From positions 1 through 43,517 of IMG/VR virus record IMGVR_UViG_3300045789_000886: 43,517 nt of DNA, one strand, 5' to 3'. Under the pieces are notes generated by a model. It saw nothing but the letters and a program-made list of their open reading frames with translations, did no database searches and was not told the DNA's origin. This document shows, in pieces, positions 16,251-25,741 of the stretch (the first letter of the stretch is position 1; each line of letters opens with the position of its first letter). This stretch comes from a virus. A program made the position numbers and the translations under genes.

Positions 16251-17114
16251 TTGACCCAAGCAGCAAAACCTATCGCATTACTAATTGATGGCGACGTGTT
16301 CGCCTTTCAAGGAGCCGCAAGTGCTGAATTCACTGTAGAGCTAGAAGACACTTACCACCGCGTAGCCCACATGAGTGACGCAAAACACCATGTGCTAAGC
16401 AACATTACTGAACTAGCTAAGCAACTAAAGGCTACAAAAGTAATAAACACATTGTCTTGCCCAACACGACGCTACTGGAGACACGACGTCATCGAGACGT
16501 ACAAAGGTGGCCGTAAGAACGTTAAAGGCCCTATCTCATTAGGTGGGCTGAAAGAGTGGATGCAGACCGTCTATGAGTCGTATATATGGCCCAATATGGA
16601 AGCCGACGACGTACTAGGTGTTCTCGCTACAGACCCTTCGTTCCTCCCAGAATACACCAAAATAGTCGTGTCCATTGATAAGGATATGAAAACCATTCCT
16701 GACACCTATATCTACAATCCTGACAAAGACTACCAGCCTTGGTTTAACCACCGTGGTGAAGCCGATATGTGGTTCTTAGCGCAAGCTATTGGTGGTGACT
16801 TTACGGATGGTTACTCAGGTGTACATGGTATTTCTACAGACGGAGCAGAGAAGTTTTTAATAGAACCTTTCCGCTACGAACAGTATGAGCACACGTTCAA
16901 ATCAGGCCCACGTAAGGGTGTATCAGAGCCACGCTGGCGCAAAGTTGAAGCCAGTGAAATCATGTGGGAAAACATCTTAACGCTATACGCTAAAGCTGGT
17001 CAGACACCAGAAGATGCCCTTGATAACGCACGTGTCGCACGAATCCTACGTCACGAAGAGTACAACCAAAAAACCAATGAGGTAACACTATGGAATCCCG
17101 AAACCGCACACTAA
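16251..17114 (+). CDS. 5'-3' exonuclease, T7 gp6-like (FEN family)
   Basis: 287 aa from a TTG start with AAGGA six bases upstream. FEN/5'-nuclease motifs in order: LLIDGDVFAF, YKGGRK, NMEADDVLG, VSIDKDM and GGDFTDGYSGV, which carry the metal-binding acids and the helix-clamp glycine loop. In T7 this enzyme removes RNA primers and degrades host DNA for nucleotide recycling. The gene overlaps the next by 25 bases. Confidence 0.92.
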   Translation: MTQAAKPIALLIDGDVFAFQGAASAEFTVELEDTYHRVAHMSDAKHHVLSNITELAKQLKATKVINTLSCPTRRYWRHDVIETYKGGRKNVKGPISLGGLKEWMQTVYESYIWPNMEADDVLGVLATDPSFLPEYTKIVVSIDKDMKTIPDTYIYNPDKDYQPWFNHRGEADMWFLAQAIGGDFTDGYSGVHGISTDGAEKFLIEPFRYEQYEHTFKSGPRKGVSEPRWRKVEASEIMWENILTLYAKAGQTPEDALDNARVARILRHEEYNQKTNEVTLWNPETAH

Positions 17115-17326
17115 CCGTTCAAGTAATGGCTACCGTTGAAGTTGACTATTCGCATGAAGAACTTCAGATAGCGGGTGGTGATTTTCGTACTATGAAAGTA
17201 GGTATCGAACGCCTTATGAAGCAAGACTTATTGCCATCTTTCCAAGCAGATAAACATTGTCGTGTATCTGTTGGAACCATTAGCTACCCAACTTCCAAGA
17301 AACTCAAACTGTTAAAAGGTAAATAA
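17090..17326 (+). CDS. hypothetical protein (78 aa)
   Basis: Starts within the end of the exonuclease gene; GAGG with seven-base spacing supports the ATG. Alternating hydrophobic residues at the start (TLTVQVMATVEVDY) suggest beta structure, followed by a helix and a basic tail. Family not recognised. Confidence 0.55.
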   Translation: MESRNRTLTVQVMATVEVDYSHEELQIAGGDFRTMKVGIERLMKQDLLPSFQADKHCRVSVGTISYPTSKKLKLLKGK

Positions 17327-17330
17327 CATT

Positions 17331-17552
17331 ATGCCAGAACAACTAGAAGACGAAGCCCTAGCAGAGAAAAAAGCGACAGCCGCTGAGAAGGCTCGTAAAA
17401 CACGTGCAGCTAATAAGCTGACCAAAGAAAGCGCAGAGGCATTTACAGCAGACGCGGTACAAGAAAACCAGCGGTCTATGGAACGTGTAACTAAGTACAA
17501 TCGCACAACACCAAAACCACAAACAGGTAAAGGTCATACCATCGTAATCTGA
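17331..17552 (+). CDS. hypothetical charged protein (73 aa)
   Basis: AAAGG at 17317, 12 bases upstream of the ATG. The first 45 residues are Ala/Lys/Glu-rich and almost certainly helical, possibly coiled; the tail is basic with Thr/Pro. It ends where late promoter d begins, so it closes the DNA-metabolism block. No function can be assigned. Confidence 0.55.
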   Translation: MPEQLEDEALAEKKATAAEKARKTRAANKLTKESAEAFTADAVQENQRSMERVTKYNRTTPKPQTGKGHTIVI

Positions 17553-17571
17553 TAACCCACACCATAGGAAA
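17553..17571 (+). promoter_or_regulatory. phage RNA polymerase promoter (copy d), late block
   Basis: TAACCCACACCATAGGAAA, the closest copy to the consensus. It lies in the gap before the first virion gene, so it probably drives portal and head genes. An 89-base leader follows. It includes a TAGGT-rich segment (17585-17609) that also occurs downstream of promoter f at 39671. Confidence 0.8.
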
Positions 17572-17641
17572 GAAGCAAGATTCTATAGGTAAACTTTAGG
17601 TCTTACTCTATGTATATACCTAGCACAGCGAAGGATACTAA

Positions 17642-17821
17642 ATGACTCAATTCATAGATAGTCACCATCATGTAAGCCCTCATGTTATCAAACGCCTTGA
17701 AGAAGCCTTTCCCAACGTAATGCCTCCAAAAGGTAGCACGCTGGAAGACATAGCTCATAAACAAGGTTCGCTACACGTTGTGAATTTCATCAAACAATTA
17801 ATTGAAGGAGGCAAAGACTAA
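17642..17821 (+). CDS. hypothetical protein (59 aa)
   Basis: ORF opening MTQFIDSHHHVSP and ending LIEGGKD, with AAGGA seven bases before the ATG. It shares one base with the start of the next gene (TAATG). It is the first ORF after promoter d. A His cluster near the start and a C-terminal amphipathic helix are visible; function unknown. Confidence 0.6.
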   Translation: MTQFIDSHHHVSPHVIKRLEEAFPNVMPPKGSTLEDIAHKQGSLHVVNFIKQLIEGGKD

Positions 17822-18024
17822 TGTGCTTTTCTAAACCAAAGCCTGCCCCACAAGCGTCTGCCCCAGCGCCTGCCCCAGCAGAAGTAGCAGACTTATCAAT
17901 CACAGCAGACACCAAGAAAAAGTCTAAACGCAAGACAGCTCAAACGTCAGGCTCAGCGGCTTATCGCCAAGACCTATCATTGAATACAGGTAGTCAAGGC
18001 TCAGGTCTTTCAATTCATAAATAA
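17821..18024 (+). CDS. small Pro/Ala-rich protein preceding portal (67 aa)
   Basis: GAAGGAGG precedes the ATG. It begins MCFSKPKPAP, then an Ala-Pro stretch and a Ser/Gly-rich tail. Short proteins beginning Met-Cys with Pro/Lys repeats are common directly upstream of portal genes in T7-like phages, but their role is not established. The Cys2 is not in a signal-peptide lipobox. Confidence 0.6.
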   Translation: MCFSKPKPAPQASAPAPAPAEVADLSITADTKKKSKRKTAQTSGSAAYRQDLSLNTGSQGSGLSIHK

Positions 18025-18038
18025 CAAAGGAGTCCTAA

Positions 18039-19541
18039 TTGTCAGAGACAGACTTATTGTCTTCTCGCTTCTCTAAACTCCAAGCAGTCCGAACGAGCCA
18101 CATCAATCGCGCCATAGCGTCTGCTTCCGTTACCATCCCTTCTCTATTCCCTCCTTTAGGAACTACTGGTCAAACCGACTTACGTTCCCCTTCTCAGTCT
18201 CAGGGCGCTATGTGTGTAAACAGCTTAGCGTCAAAGATACTTCTCGCGCTTCTTCCACCTAACCAAGCATTCTTTCGCTTGACCGTAGATGAAACCGATT
18301 TAGGTGACGTTGAAGATAATACAAAGGGTGAAATTGAAGAGGCACTATCGGCCCTTGAACGTTTGGTTCAATCCGAGTTAGAGAGTAAGAATTCACGACC
18401 CGTTCTACATGAAACCATTAAGCAACTTCTAATCGCTGGTAATGCTTTACTTTTCGCAGGCCAAGACGCCTTAAAAATGTACCGCTTAGACAAATACGTC
18501 TGTAAGCGTGATGGCATGGGCAAGCCTAAAGAAATCATTATCGAAGAGAAAGTAACGCGTGATGAAATACCTAAACACGTTATTGCTGTACTACCTGAGT
18601 CAACCCAACAGGATGACCAAGAGTACGTAATGTATACCCAGATTCTACGCAATGGGAATCACTGGGTAGCTATACAAGAAATCAATGGCGTCACTGACCC
18701 TAAATCCCGCACCACCTTTCCACTGACCAAATGTCCTTATATCCCACTACGCATGATTCGTGTCGATGGTGAAGATTATGGACGCTCTTATGTTGAAGAA
18801 TACATAGGCGACTTGAAGTCACTGGAAGTACTCACCAAGGCACTAAACGAAGGCACCGCAGCCGCCGCACGTGTCATTTTCCTTGTACGCGCAAACGCCA
18901 CAACTAAGCCAAAGGTTTTAACATCTACGCCTAATGGTGGTTTTGCTACAGGCGACAGAGAAGACGTCTCAGCCTTACAGCTAGATAAACAAGCCGACTT
19001 TGCACAAGCACGTCAGCGCATGATGGAAATCAAAGAAGACCTATCAGCTGCGTTCTTACGCAACTCTACGTTAACAAGAAATGCGGAGCGTGTTACTGCA
19101 ACGGAAATACGCGCAATGGCACAAGAGCTGGAAACCGTCTTAGGTGGTATCTATGCCTTATTGTCAATCGAACTTCAACTGCCATTAGTTCACGTAACGA
19201 TGGCCCAGTTACAACGCACTGGTGCTCTACCAGATATGCCCAGCGATATGCTCAAACCTCAAGTTCTCACAGGTGTAGCCGCGCTGGGACGCTCTCAGGA
19301 GCTGGACAATTTACGACTATTACTAGAAGCACTTGCGCCCTTAGGGCCAGAAGCTATCTCAGGAAGTATTGAAACCGACGAGTACGCCAAGCGTGTGGCA
19401 TCGGCCTTGTCTATAGACACAAATGGTCTGATTCCAACACCTGAGCAGAAAGCAGAACGCAAGCAACAAGAACAAGCGCGTGAGGTAGTCCAAACGCTAG
19501 GCCCACAAGCCATGCAAATGCAAGGACAACCCGCAAAGTAA
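18039..19541 (+). CDS. head-tail connector/portal protein, T7 gp8-like
   Basis: 500 aa from a TTG start with AAAGGAG six bases upstream (T7 gp8 is 536). The opening (KLQAVRTSHINRA then the SLFPP segment) and the stretch GAMCVNSLASKILLALLPPNQAFFRL are characteristic of T7-type portals. The Gln-rich C-terminus is also typical. Twelve copies should form the ring through which DNA is packaged and ejected and on which the tail is built. It follows two small ORFs under promoter d. Confidence 0.93.
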   Translation: MSETDLLSSRFSKLQAVRTSHINRAIASASVTIPSLFPPLGTTGQTDLRSPSQSQGAMCVNSLASKILLALLPPNQAFFRLTVDETDLGDVEDNTKGEIEEALSALERLVQSELESKNSRPVLHETIKQLLIAGNALLFAGQDALKMYRLDKYVCKRDGMGKPKEIIIEEKVTRDEIPKHVIAVLPESTQQDDQEYVMYTQILRNGNHWVAIQEINGVTDPKSRTTFPLTKCPYIPLRMIRVDGEDYGRSYVEEYIGDLKSLEVLTKALNEGTAAAARVIFLVRANATTKPKVLTSTPNGGFATGDREDVSALQLDKQADFAQARQRMMEIKEDLSAAFLRNSTLTRNAERVTATEIRAMAQELETVLGGIYALLSIELQLPLVHVTMAQLQRTGALPDMPSDMLKPQVLTGVAALGRSQELDNLRLLLEALAPLGPEAISGSIETDEYAKRVASALSIDTNGLIPTPEQKAERKQQEQAREVVQTLGPQAMQMQGQPAK

Positions 19542-19558
19542 GCGACACCTCGTCGTAA

Positions 19559-19577
19559 TAGCCCACACCATAGGAGA
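19559..19577 (+). promoter_or_regulatory. phage RNA polymerase promoter (copy e)
   Basis: TAGCCCACACCATAGGAGA in the 41-bp gap between portal and scaffold. Its AGGAG also serves as the ribosome site of the scaffold TTG start, so transcript start and Shine-Dalgarno nearly coincide and the message would be close to leaderless. Confidence 0.7.
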
Positions 19578-19582
19578 AATAT

Positions 19583-20281
19583 TTGCCTAAGCAAGAACTT
19601 TCAGAACATGACCGCCAAATGATTGCAGTCGCTGAAAACGGCCATCCGTCAGACCCTTCCGAAAACATTGATAAATCCAAAGTGCCAGAAGGTGAACCAG
19701 AAGGTGAACCAGAAGAACCCGCATCCACTGAATTTACACTACCAGAAGGCTATGCGTCGTTCGATGAGTTAGTAGCAGCTGCCAAACGAGGCAAAGACTC
19801 TACAGAGGAAAAGCCAGATGGTGAAAGTACAGAAGAAGACACCGCAGAAGACAAGGAACAACCTTCCGAAGAACAAGAAGAGTCAGACACTTTGTCCGGC
19901 GCTGAGCTTGAGCTACGTGAAATCCGCGTCTACGAATCTGTAGGTGGTAAGGAACAGTATAAAGAAATTACCAAGTACGCAGCCGCTAATTGCTCAGAAG
20001 AAGAGCTAGATGTTTACAACGCAGCAGTCAATGGGACAGACCCAACAATTGCTATGTTCGCAACACGCGCCCTTCAAGCAATGCACGCACAACATGCCTC
20101 GAAAACGCATGGCACTCAAGGTCAGATGACATTACCTGACGGCAATAGCTCCGTACCTGTGGCCTCCACTGGGTTCGCTAATCAATCTGAAATGATGAAA
20201 GCAATGTCCGACCAACGTTACCGCACAGACCCTGTGTTCAATGCTCAGGTAAGTAAGCGCGTAGCTTTGTCAACCTTCTAA
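19583..20281 (+). CDS. scaffolding/capsid assembly protein, T7 gp9-like
   Basis: 232 aa from a TTG start (AGGAG upstream). Residues 30-110 are very acidic and low-complexity with EGEPEGEPEEP repeats; the C-terminal part is helical, as expected for a scaffold that binds capsid through its tail. Position between portal and capsid is diagnostic. The internal 12-base repeat (gaaggtgaacca) suggests slippage-driven growth of the acidic section. Confidence 0.85.
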   Translation: MPKQELSEHDRQMIAVAENGHPSDPSENIDKSKVPEGEPEGEPEEPASTEFTLPEGYASFDELVAAAKRGKDSTEEKPDGESTEEDTAEDKEQPSEEQEESDTLSGAELELREIRVYESVGGKEQYKEITKYAAANCSEEELDVYNAAVNGTDPTIAMFATRALQAMHAQHASKTHGTQGQMTLPDGNSSVPVASTGFANQSEMMKAMSDQRYRTDPVFNAQVSKRVALSTF

Positions 20282-20459
20282 GTAACAGCAAACACCCCTT
20301 CTCAAGCCACAAAAACCTCAGACCCACCTTTCGTGACTTTCTTATATATCGCGCACTTTTCGCGCACCCCGCAACACCAAGCATCCCCGCTAAACATAGA
20401 GCCTATCAATCTCTTAGGCGGCGCTGGTTACGCAACGTAATCAAGGAGAACCATTCTTT
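20282..20459 (+). promoter_or_regulatory. 178-bp capsid leader with three small hairpins
   Basis: The longest gap in the virion block. No copy of the phage promoter is present. I see GCGC/GCGC (20351-20365), GCCTA/TAGGC (20401-20419) and TTACG/CGTAA (20428-20440), then AAGGAG nine bases before the capsid ATG. It may be an RNA-processing or stability leader for the abundant capsid message. Confidence 0.5.
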
Positions 20460-21503
20460 ATGTCATTCCCAGTAGACCAAACAGTAACGAATAACGGCCA
20501 AGTCAACAACGAAGGCGACAGCCGAGCACTATTCCTCAAAGTCTTCTCAGGTGAAGTGTTAACCGCTTTCCACCAAACAAACCATGCCCTAGCTCTAACA
20601 CGTGTACGCTCTATCCGTTCTGGTAAGTCAGCACAGTTCCCTGTACTAGGCACAACTTTAGCTACCTACCACACACCTGGTCAGTTAATTAAAGCCGACC
20701 AATTACCTTCTGTAGAACGCACAGTTACCATTGATGACGTAGCTCTTTCTGCTATCTTCGTGGCTGACATTGACGATGCTATTAGTCACTTTGACGTACG
20801 CTCTCAATACTCTGCCGAAGCTGGTCAAACACTAGCTGACATGATTGACCGTAATATCTTCCGTATGGTTTCTCAAGCGTCTTTCATTACAGACAAAGAT
20901 TCAGCGACAGCCGCTGGCCTATCTGTTCCTAGCCGTGGTCAAAAGTACACAGCAAACATCGAGTTAGCAGCAGCTGGCGATGAAGATGACGGTTCTAAGG
21001 TAGTTAACGCTATCTTTAAAGCACGTACGCAGTTCCGCAAAGCGTCTATCACTGGCGAGTTAGTCTGTGTATTACCACCAGAACAATACGAAGCCTTAGT
21101 CAACGTTCAAGACACTAATAAAGTAACTTGGATGAACAAAGACGTAGGCGGTGTAGGTTCGGCTGCTATGGGTACTGTCCCTTATGTAGCTGGTGTTCGC
21201 ATCATCGAATCTGTAAACGTTCCACAAGACGACGAAACCGTTGCCCTATTGAATGACCCTGAGCCTTTGGCTGATGGCACTGTAGGTTCTGGTAATGCTG
21301 CAAAATACCGTGGCGACTATAGCCGTGTAATCGGTCTTATCTTCCAGAAAGATTGTGTAGCAACCACTAAGCTAATGGACGTGTCTACTAAGTGGGTAAA
21401 TGAAGACCTACGATTAGGTAGCACTGTCTTAACTACTCAAGCTGTCGGTCACGACATCCTACGCTTTGAGTGCGCTGTTTCTATCTTGAAAGCAGCTGTC
21501 TAA
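20460..21503 (+). CDS. major capsid protein, T7 gp10-like
   Basis: 347 aa (T7 gp10A 345). Typical features are an N-arm rich in Asn/Gln, then the stretch ALFLKVFSGEVLTAFHQTN and RSIRSGKSAQFPVLG, a HK97-fold capsid hallmark in this group. It is followed by a strong terminator and preceded by scaffold. I looked for a gp10B-like frameshift extension; both other frames close within a few codons after the stop, so only one form is expected. Confidence 0.95.
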   Translation: MSFPVDQTVTNNGQVNNEGDSRALFLKVFSGEVLTAFHQTNHALALTRVRSIRSGKSAQFPVLGTTLATYHTPGQLIKADQLPSVERTVTIDDVALSAIFVADIDDAISHFDVRSQYSAEAGQTLADMIDRNIFRMVSQASFITDKDSATAAGLSVPSRGQKYTANIELAAAGDEDDGSKVVNAIFKARTQFRKASITGELVCVLPPEQYEALVNVQDTNKVTWMNKDVGGVGSAAMGTVPYVAGVRIIESVNVPQDDETVALLNDPEPLADGTVGSGNAAKYRGDYSRVIGLIFQKDCVATTKLMDVSTKWVNEDLRLGSTVLTTQAVGHDILRFECAVSILKAAV

Positions 21504-21521
21504 TTTAAACCCTTAACCACC

Positions 21522-21562
21522 AAGCCCAACACGGAGTATTAGCCTGTGTTGGGCTTTTTTTT
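21522..21562 (+). terminator. strong intrinsic terminator after capsid gene
   Basis: An 11-pair perfect stem AAGCCCAACAC/GTGTTGGGCTT (21522-21532 with 21546-21556) is followed by eight T (21555-21562). It is placed exactly where T7 has its T-phi terminator after gene 10, so capsid transcripts would be made in excess over tail transcripts. Confidence 0.92.
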
Positions 21563-21579
21563 AATCATAAGGAAGCTTA

Positions 21580-22197
21580 ATGAACTTAGCACCTACCACA
21601 CGGCTAGAAGCTGTGAACGTCTTGCTTGCCTCTATCGTTGAGGCTCCAGTAAACAGCCTTGATGAAAATGGCCTTGATGAAGCCGCTATCGCATCCTCTG
21701 TTATAGATGAAACGAGTCGTGCTGTTCAAACACATGGCTGGCTTTGGAATACAGAGTATAACTACCCTCTTGGTCGTGATAATACGTCTGAGATACAAGT
21801 TCCTTCTAACACGCTAAAAATACACTTTAAGGATAGCCGCTACATAACACGTGGTAAGCGGGTGTATGACCGTAATACGTTCTCTTATCGCCATAGCTCA
21901 GACCTCACAGCTGACATAATTGTTGGTCTTGATTGGGAAGAACTACCAGAAGTCCTACGGGCTTACATCATGTATCGCGCAGGACGTGTGTTCCAAGCGC
22001 GTCAACTAGGTTCGCAAGTACTCTTCGCGTTTACTAAGGAAGATGAAAACGCAGCCTTCCTTGAACTATCTTCAACATCAATGGAAATGGAAAACGTATC
22101 TATCTTTGACAATGTGGAATTACAGCTAATGCTTAACCGTGATAGCTCAGTATCTGCTTTTAATTACAGAGCGGGTTCCATCGGAGGTTCTTACTAA
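21580..22197 (+). CDS. tail tubular protein A, T7 gp11-like
   Basis: 205 aa. The start (TTRLEAVNVLLASIVEAPVNSL then a helix and THGWLWNTEYNYPL) matches T7-type gatekeeper/adaptor proteins that attach below the portal. AAGGAAG precedes ATG. The stop TAA is followed directly by the ATG of tail tubular B. Confidence 0.92.
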   Translation: MNLAPTTRLEAVNVLLASIVEAPVNSLDENGLDEAAIASSVIDETSRAVQTHGWLWNTEYNYPLGRDNTSEIQVPSNTLKIHFKDSRYITRGKRVYDRNTFSYRHSSDLTADIIVGLDWEELPEVLRAYIMYRAGRVFQARQLGSQVLFAFTKEDENAAFLELSSTSMEMENVSIFDNVELQLMLNRDSSVSAFNYRAGSIGGSY

Positions 22198-24894
22198 ATG
22201 CCAGCATTAGTGTCACAAGATATTACCAACCTACAGAACGGTGTGTCTCAGCAAAGTCCGGCCCTACGTTATCGTTCACAATGCGAGGAACAAGAAAACT
22301 GCCGTAATGACCCAGTGGAAGGCATGGGGAAACGTCCTAATACAATACGTCGAGCGCGTGTATCTGCTATTACAGAGCCAGAGCTTGCCGTACTCAAGAC
22401 GTATGAACGTGATGAAAACGAGCAGTACAAAATGGTTATTGAAGATGGCTTAATACGAGTGTTTGACACTCTATCCGGCATTGAATACCCAGTAGTCTCG
22501 GATGAACAAGCGCGTAAATACATGCGTATTAAAGGTGACACACAAGCTAATCGTGCTTACCAACTTCTCAATACAATAGACACTACGTTTGTGCTGAATA
22601 AGACAGCAGCGGTACGACGTTTGAAGCTAGGAGAAGAACCCGTAGAGGCAAGCTTTAATGTTGCCCGTACACTACACATATCAACAATGCGTCATCCACT
22701 ATCAGGTCAGCGCGCCGATGGATTCACATACGAGGCGTCATTCACAATAAACAACACTGCTTATAAGATGTCTGACCCTTTAGCTTCCGCTACTACATTG
22801 GCAGCAACAGTGTTAAATGGACTGCAAGAACAATATGGCAGCACGGCAACCGCTATACGCCTGTCAGGTTATGACATCTTCGTTGATATGCCAGCTAGTG
22901 TTGACCTTGATTTAAGCAGCGAGTGGACAGCTTATGATTCGATAGGTGCTCTATTAGGTACAGGTTCATTGATTACTGTGATTACGTACGCGCAGAATCA
23001 AAGCACAGCACCTGTGAGCCCTCCTGCCGCCCTTTGGTATATCAAGCAGGCCGATTATGCATCAACGTATATAATTACTATAGACGGAGCCAGCTTTTCT
23101 ATCACGACCCCAGAGGCCACAAGTGACCAAGCGCGCGCAGGCTTAAACACAATAGGCCTAACGTCTGAAATGGCTGGTAAGATAAATTCTAACGGCAATT
23201 ACTCAGCGTCTCAGCATGGCAACACACTATACATTAAGAGAGCCAATGAGGCCGACTTTACTATCGAAGCTCATGATGACTTAGGGGACAGAGCGTCTTA
23301 TGCAGTTAAAGAATATGCTGCCACTATGGACACTGTACCGCCAAACGGTATAGAAGGATTTAAGCTACAAATAAAAGGTGAAGCGTCCGACATATCTGTT
23401 GAACCTTATTACATTATGTGGACGTCACTTAGCGATACAGGCGATAAGACAACAGGTGTATGGACAGAGACAATAGCGGACGCAGCTGACACTACGTTAG
23501 ACCCGCGCTCAATGCCACATGCCCTAGTGAGACTGCAAGATAACACCAAGATTACTGTAGATAATCCATTAGGAATTTACTTTGACCTAGGCAGTGCCTC
23601 TTATGCTTCACGCTCAGTGGGTGATGATGACACAGCGCCTTTCCCGTCCTTCGTATCAGCGCAGAACTCAAAGGGAATGATAACAAAACGTCGTCATATT
23701 AAGACAATGGGTTATCACAAGAACCGAATGACACTGGTATCTGATGAGAATATCGTATTATCTGAGACAGGCGAGTATCAGAACTTCTTCCCCACTACCT
23801 CTGTCACTATCCTTGATTCTGACCCTATCGATATTGCTTTGAACATCAATGCCGTCGCACCTGTAGAGCACATGCTACAACATGAAGGCCACCTATTCTT
23901 GTTTGCACCACGCCATCAAATGGTAGTGACGTCAGGGCAAGAAACATTCAGTGCTTCATCTATCGATGTTAAGACGTTATCTACGTACAAGACCGATACC
24001 GACGCCGCACCTTTCATTCATGAGGGTTCTATACACTTTTGGGATAAAGGCGCTAAGTACTCGCAGCTTTATGAGTACATACCTCAAGGAGGCACAGGGA
24101 GCTACAAAGCCCTACCTTTAATGGCACACGTACCGCGTTATGTTACGGGTGATGTTATTAAGAGTGTTTCTATCCAACCAGCAAACCTAATGGTACACCT
24201 GACACGTGACGATGACGGGAAGGCTGTTAATTATCTGTACGTTACAAACATACTTTTCGAAGGCTCAGAACGAGTACAGAATGCGTGGCAAAAGTGGACA
24301 TTTAAAGGGACTGTCATTGATATAGCCCTAGTGTCTAACCGCTTGTCAGTTCTTATGAATTACGAAGGTGTTCTCTACCTTGAAGACATCATACTTACTC
24401 ATGACCCACTTAAAGAAGAAATAGACATCCCTGTCTTCTTAGATTCACGCGTAGAGTTAGACAGCGAGGATAACTTAGATAACTTAGGTGGTCGGACTGT
24501 GTTTGCTTATAAAGGGCGACGCTGGGCGGGACATCCTTATATCCAAAAGTACGTGTTCTCACAGTTCTTCCCTAGGGACGGTGACGGTAAATCAATCACA
24601 ACCGGAATACTCCAATTACGCTACCTAACACTTTCATACATAAATACCACTACGTTTGAAGTACAAGTCGCTCGCGGCTTAGAAGTACGCTCTAAGATGT
24701 TCGAAGGTGTAACCGTAGGTTCTCTGCAATTCATGCTAGGCAGTATTCCAACAGTGTCAGGTACAGAAAAATTCCCCATACATACGCGTTCAACCAGAGC
24801 GTACATATCAATCCTTAATGCCACACCTCAAGACGCATTATTTCACGCGGCTACATGGTCAGGGGCATTCACACAGAAAACACAGAGAATGTAA
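22198..24894 (+). CDS. tail tubular protein B (nozzle), T7 gp12-like
   Basis: 898 aa (T7 gp12 is 794). It opens with the family signature QDITNLQNGVSQQSP and CRNDPVEGMGKRPNT. The protein is beta-rich and forms the tail nozzle. About 100 residues longer than T7, apparently in the middle section (residues ~230-420). ATG directly follows the upstream stop; GGAGG lies ten bases upstream within the previous gene. Confidence 0.93.
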   Translation: MPALVSQDITNLQNGVSQQSPALRYRSQCEEQENCRNDPVEGMGKRPNTIRRARVSAITEPELAVLKTYERDENEQYKMVIEDGLIRVFDTLSGIEYPVVSDEQARKYMRIKGDTQANRAYQLLNTIDTTFVLNKTAAVRRLKLGEEPVEASFNVARTLHISTMRHPLSGQRADGFTYEASFTINNTAYKMSDPLASATTLAATVLNGLQEQYGSTATAIRLSGYDIFVDMPASVDLDLSSEWTAYDSIGALLGTGSLITVITYAQNQSTAPVSPPAALWYIKQADYASTYIITIDGASFSITTPEATSDQARAGLNTIGLTSEMAGKINSNGNYSASQHGNTLYIKRANEADFTIEAHDDLGDRASYAVKEYAATMDTVPPNGIEGFKLQIKGEASDISVEPYYIMWTSLSDTGDKTTGVWTETIADAADTTLDPRSMPHALVRLQDNTKITVDNPLGIYFDLGSASYASRSVGDDDTAPFPSFVSAQNSKGMITKRRHIKTMGYHKNRMTLVSDENIVLSETGEYQNFFPTTSVTILDSDPIDIALNINAVAPVEHMLQHEGHLFLFAPRHQMVVTSGQETFSASSIDVKTLSTYKTDTDAAPFIHEGSIHFWDKGAKYSQLYEYIPQGGTGSYKALPLMAHVPRYVTGDVIKSVSIQPANLMVHLTRDDDGKAVNYLYVTNILFEGSERVQNAWQKWTFKGTVIDIALVSNRLSVLMNYEGVLYLEDIILTHDPLKEEIDIPVFLDSRVELDSEDNLDNLGGRTVFAYKGRRWAGHPYIQKYVFSQFFPRDGDGKSITTGILQLRYLTLSYINTTTFEVQVARGLEVRSKMFEGVTVGSLQFMLGSIPTVSGTEKFPIHTRSTRAYISILNATPQDALFHAATWSGAFTQKTQRM

Positions 24895-24896
24895 TC

Positions 24897-25337
24897 ATGT
24901 TTAACCTACGAAAATACGCAGCACGTGACCTACTCCCTCTTACCATCCACCTTCGAGAAGCTGACAAAAACTACATACTGGCAATGACTAACACAATGCC
25001 TTTTATAGCTTTGTCTAATAGCTTCGCTGACGCTGATACCGCCGTGACAATAGTTAATGAAGAAGACACACCTGTCGCTGTCTTTGCTGTGTCAGGCGGT
25101 AACGTTTGGCTACAAACATGCAACCTAACCGATGGTAGGGCCTTGGACGTCATTAGGGCAGGTAAGGAGATACTAAAAAGGCTAGGCGATGCAGAACTAT
25201 ATTGTGTCGTACCAGTTAAAGATACACGCGTGAGGCTGCTATGTAAGGCTATGGGATTCAATGAACAGGTAGAGTTCACTGACAATTTCAATGGTACAGG
25301 CATTGCTCATGTTGAATTAAAACGGAGGACTAATTGA
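24897..25337 (+). CDS. internal virion protein, T7 gp13-like (GNAT-type fold)
   Basis: 146 aa from ATG 24897, two bases after the tail tubular B stop, so probably translated by re-initiation. The pattern of strands and the C-terminal CKAMGFNEQVEFTDNFNG resembles acetyltransferase-like proteins at the T7 gene 13 position. An acetyl-CoA loop is not convincing, so enzyme activity is unproven. Confidence 0.75.
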   Translation: MFNLRKYAARDLLPLTIHLREADKNYILAMTNTMPFIALSNSFADADTAVTIVNEEDTPVAVFAVSGGNVWLQTCNLTDGRALDVIRAGKEILKRLGDAELYCVVPVKDTRVRLLCKAMGFNEQVEFTDNFNGTGIAHVELKRRTN

Positions 25338-25741
25338 CTGAATTAAAGAAAATAGAAGAAAACCTCAAGGCGTTACCGCAAGCATACACCCCATCAAACC
25401 ACCTCTTCACTCAAGGTTTATACACAAGAGAAACCTTCCTACCACAAGACACTGTCGCTATCGGCAAACGTCACAAGTACAGCACTCTTAATATCTTAAT
25501 AAAAGGAACTATGACCGTCGCAATGGATGACGACTTAGAACATAAGGTTACTTTAGAAGCGCCCTGTGCCTTTGAGTCAGAGGCAGGTGTTAAGAAGGTA
25601 GTTCGTTGTCATACAGATTGCGTAATCCTCAACGTGCATCGTACTGACTCTAAAGACATTGATGTTTTAGAAAGAGAGATGATTATGGAAGAGGACATTG
25701 CAGGCACAACGTCGTGGTATACGGATAAGGAGGAAAGCTAA
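25334..25741 (+). CDS. cupin-like protein (135 aa)
   Basis: TTG start with GGAGG five bases upstream and a four-base overlap with the previous gene. The middle (residues 40-100: AIGKRHKYSTLNILIKGTMTVAM, then LEAPCAFESEAGVKKVV, then CVILNVHRT) has the strand-turn-strand spacing of RmlC-like cupins, but metal-binding His/Glu sets are incomplete. It sits between gp13-like and gp14-like virion genes, so a structural role is likely. Confidence 0.6.
   Translation: MTELKKIEENLKALPQAYTPSNHLFTQGLYTRETFLPQDTVAIGKRHKYSTLNILIKGTMTVAMDDDLEHKVTLEAPCAFESEAGVKKVVRCHTDCVILNVHRTDSKDIDVLEREMIMEEDIAGTTSWYTDKEES

Noticed and set aside
21480-21520. gp10B-like frameshift extension of the capsid protein
   Set aside because: Other frames stop within a few codons of the capsid stop and before the terminator.
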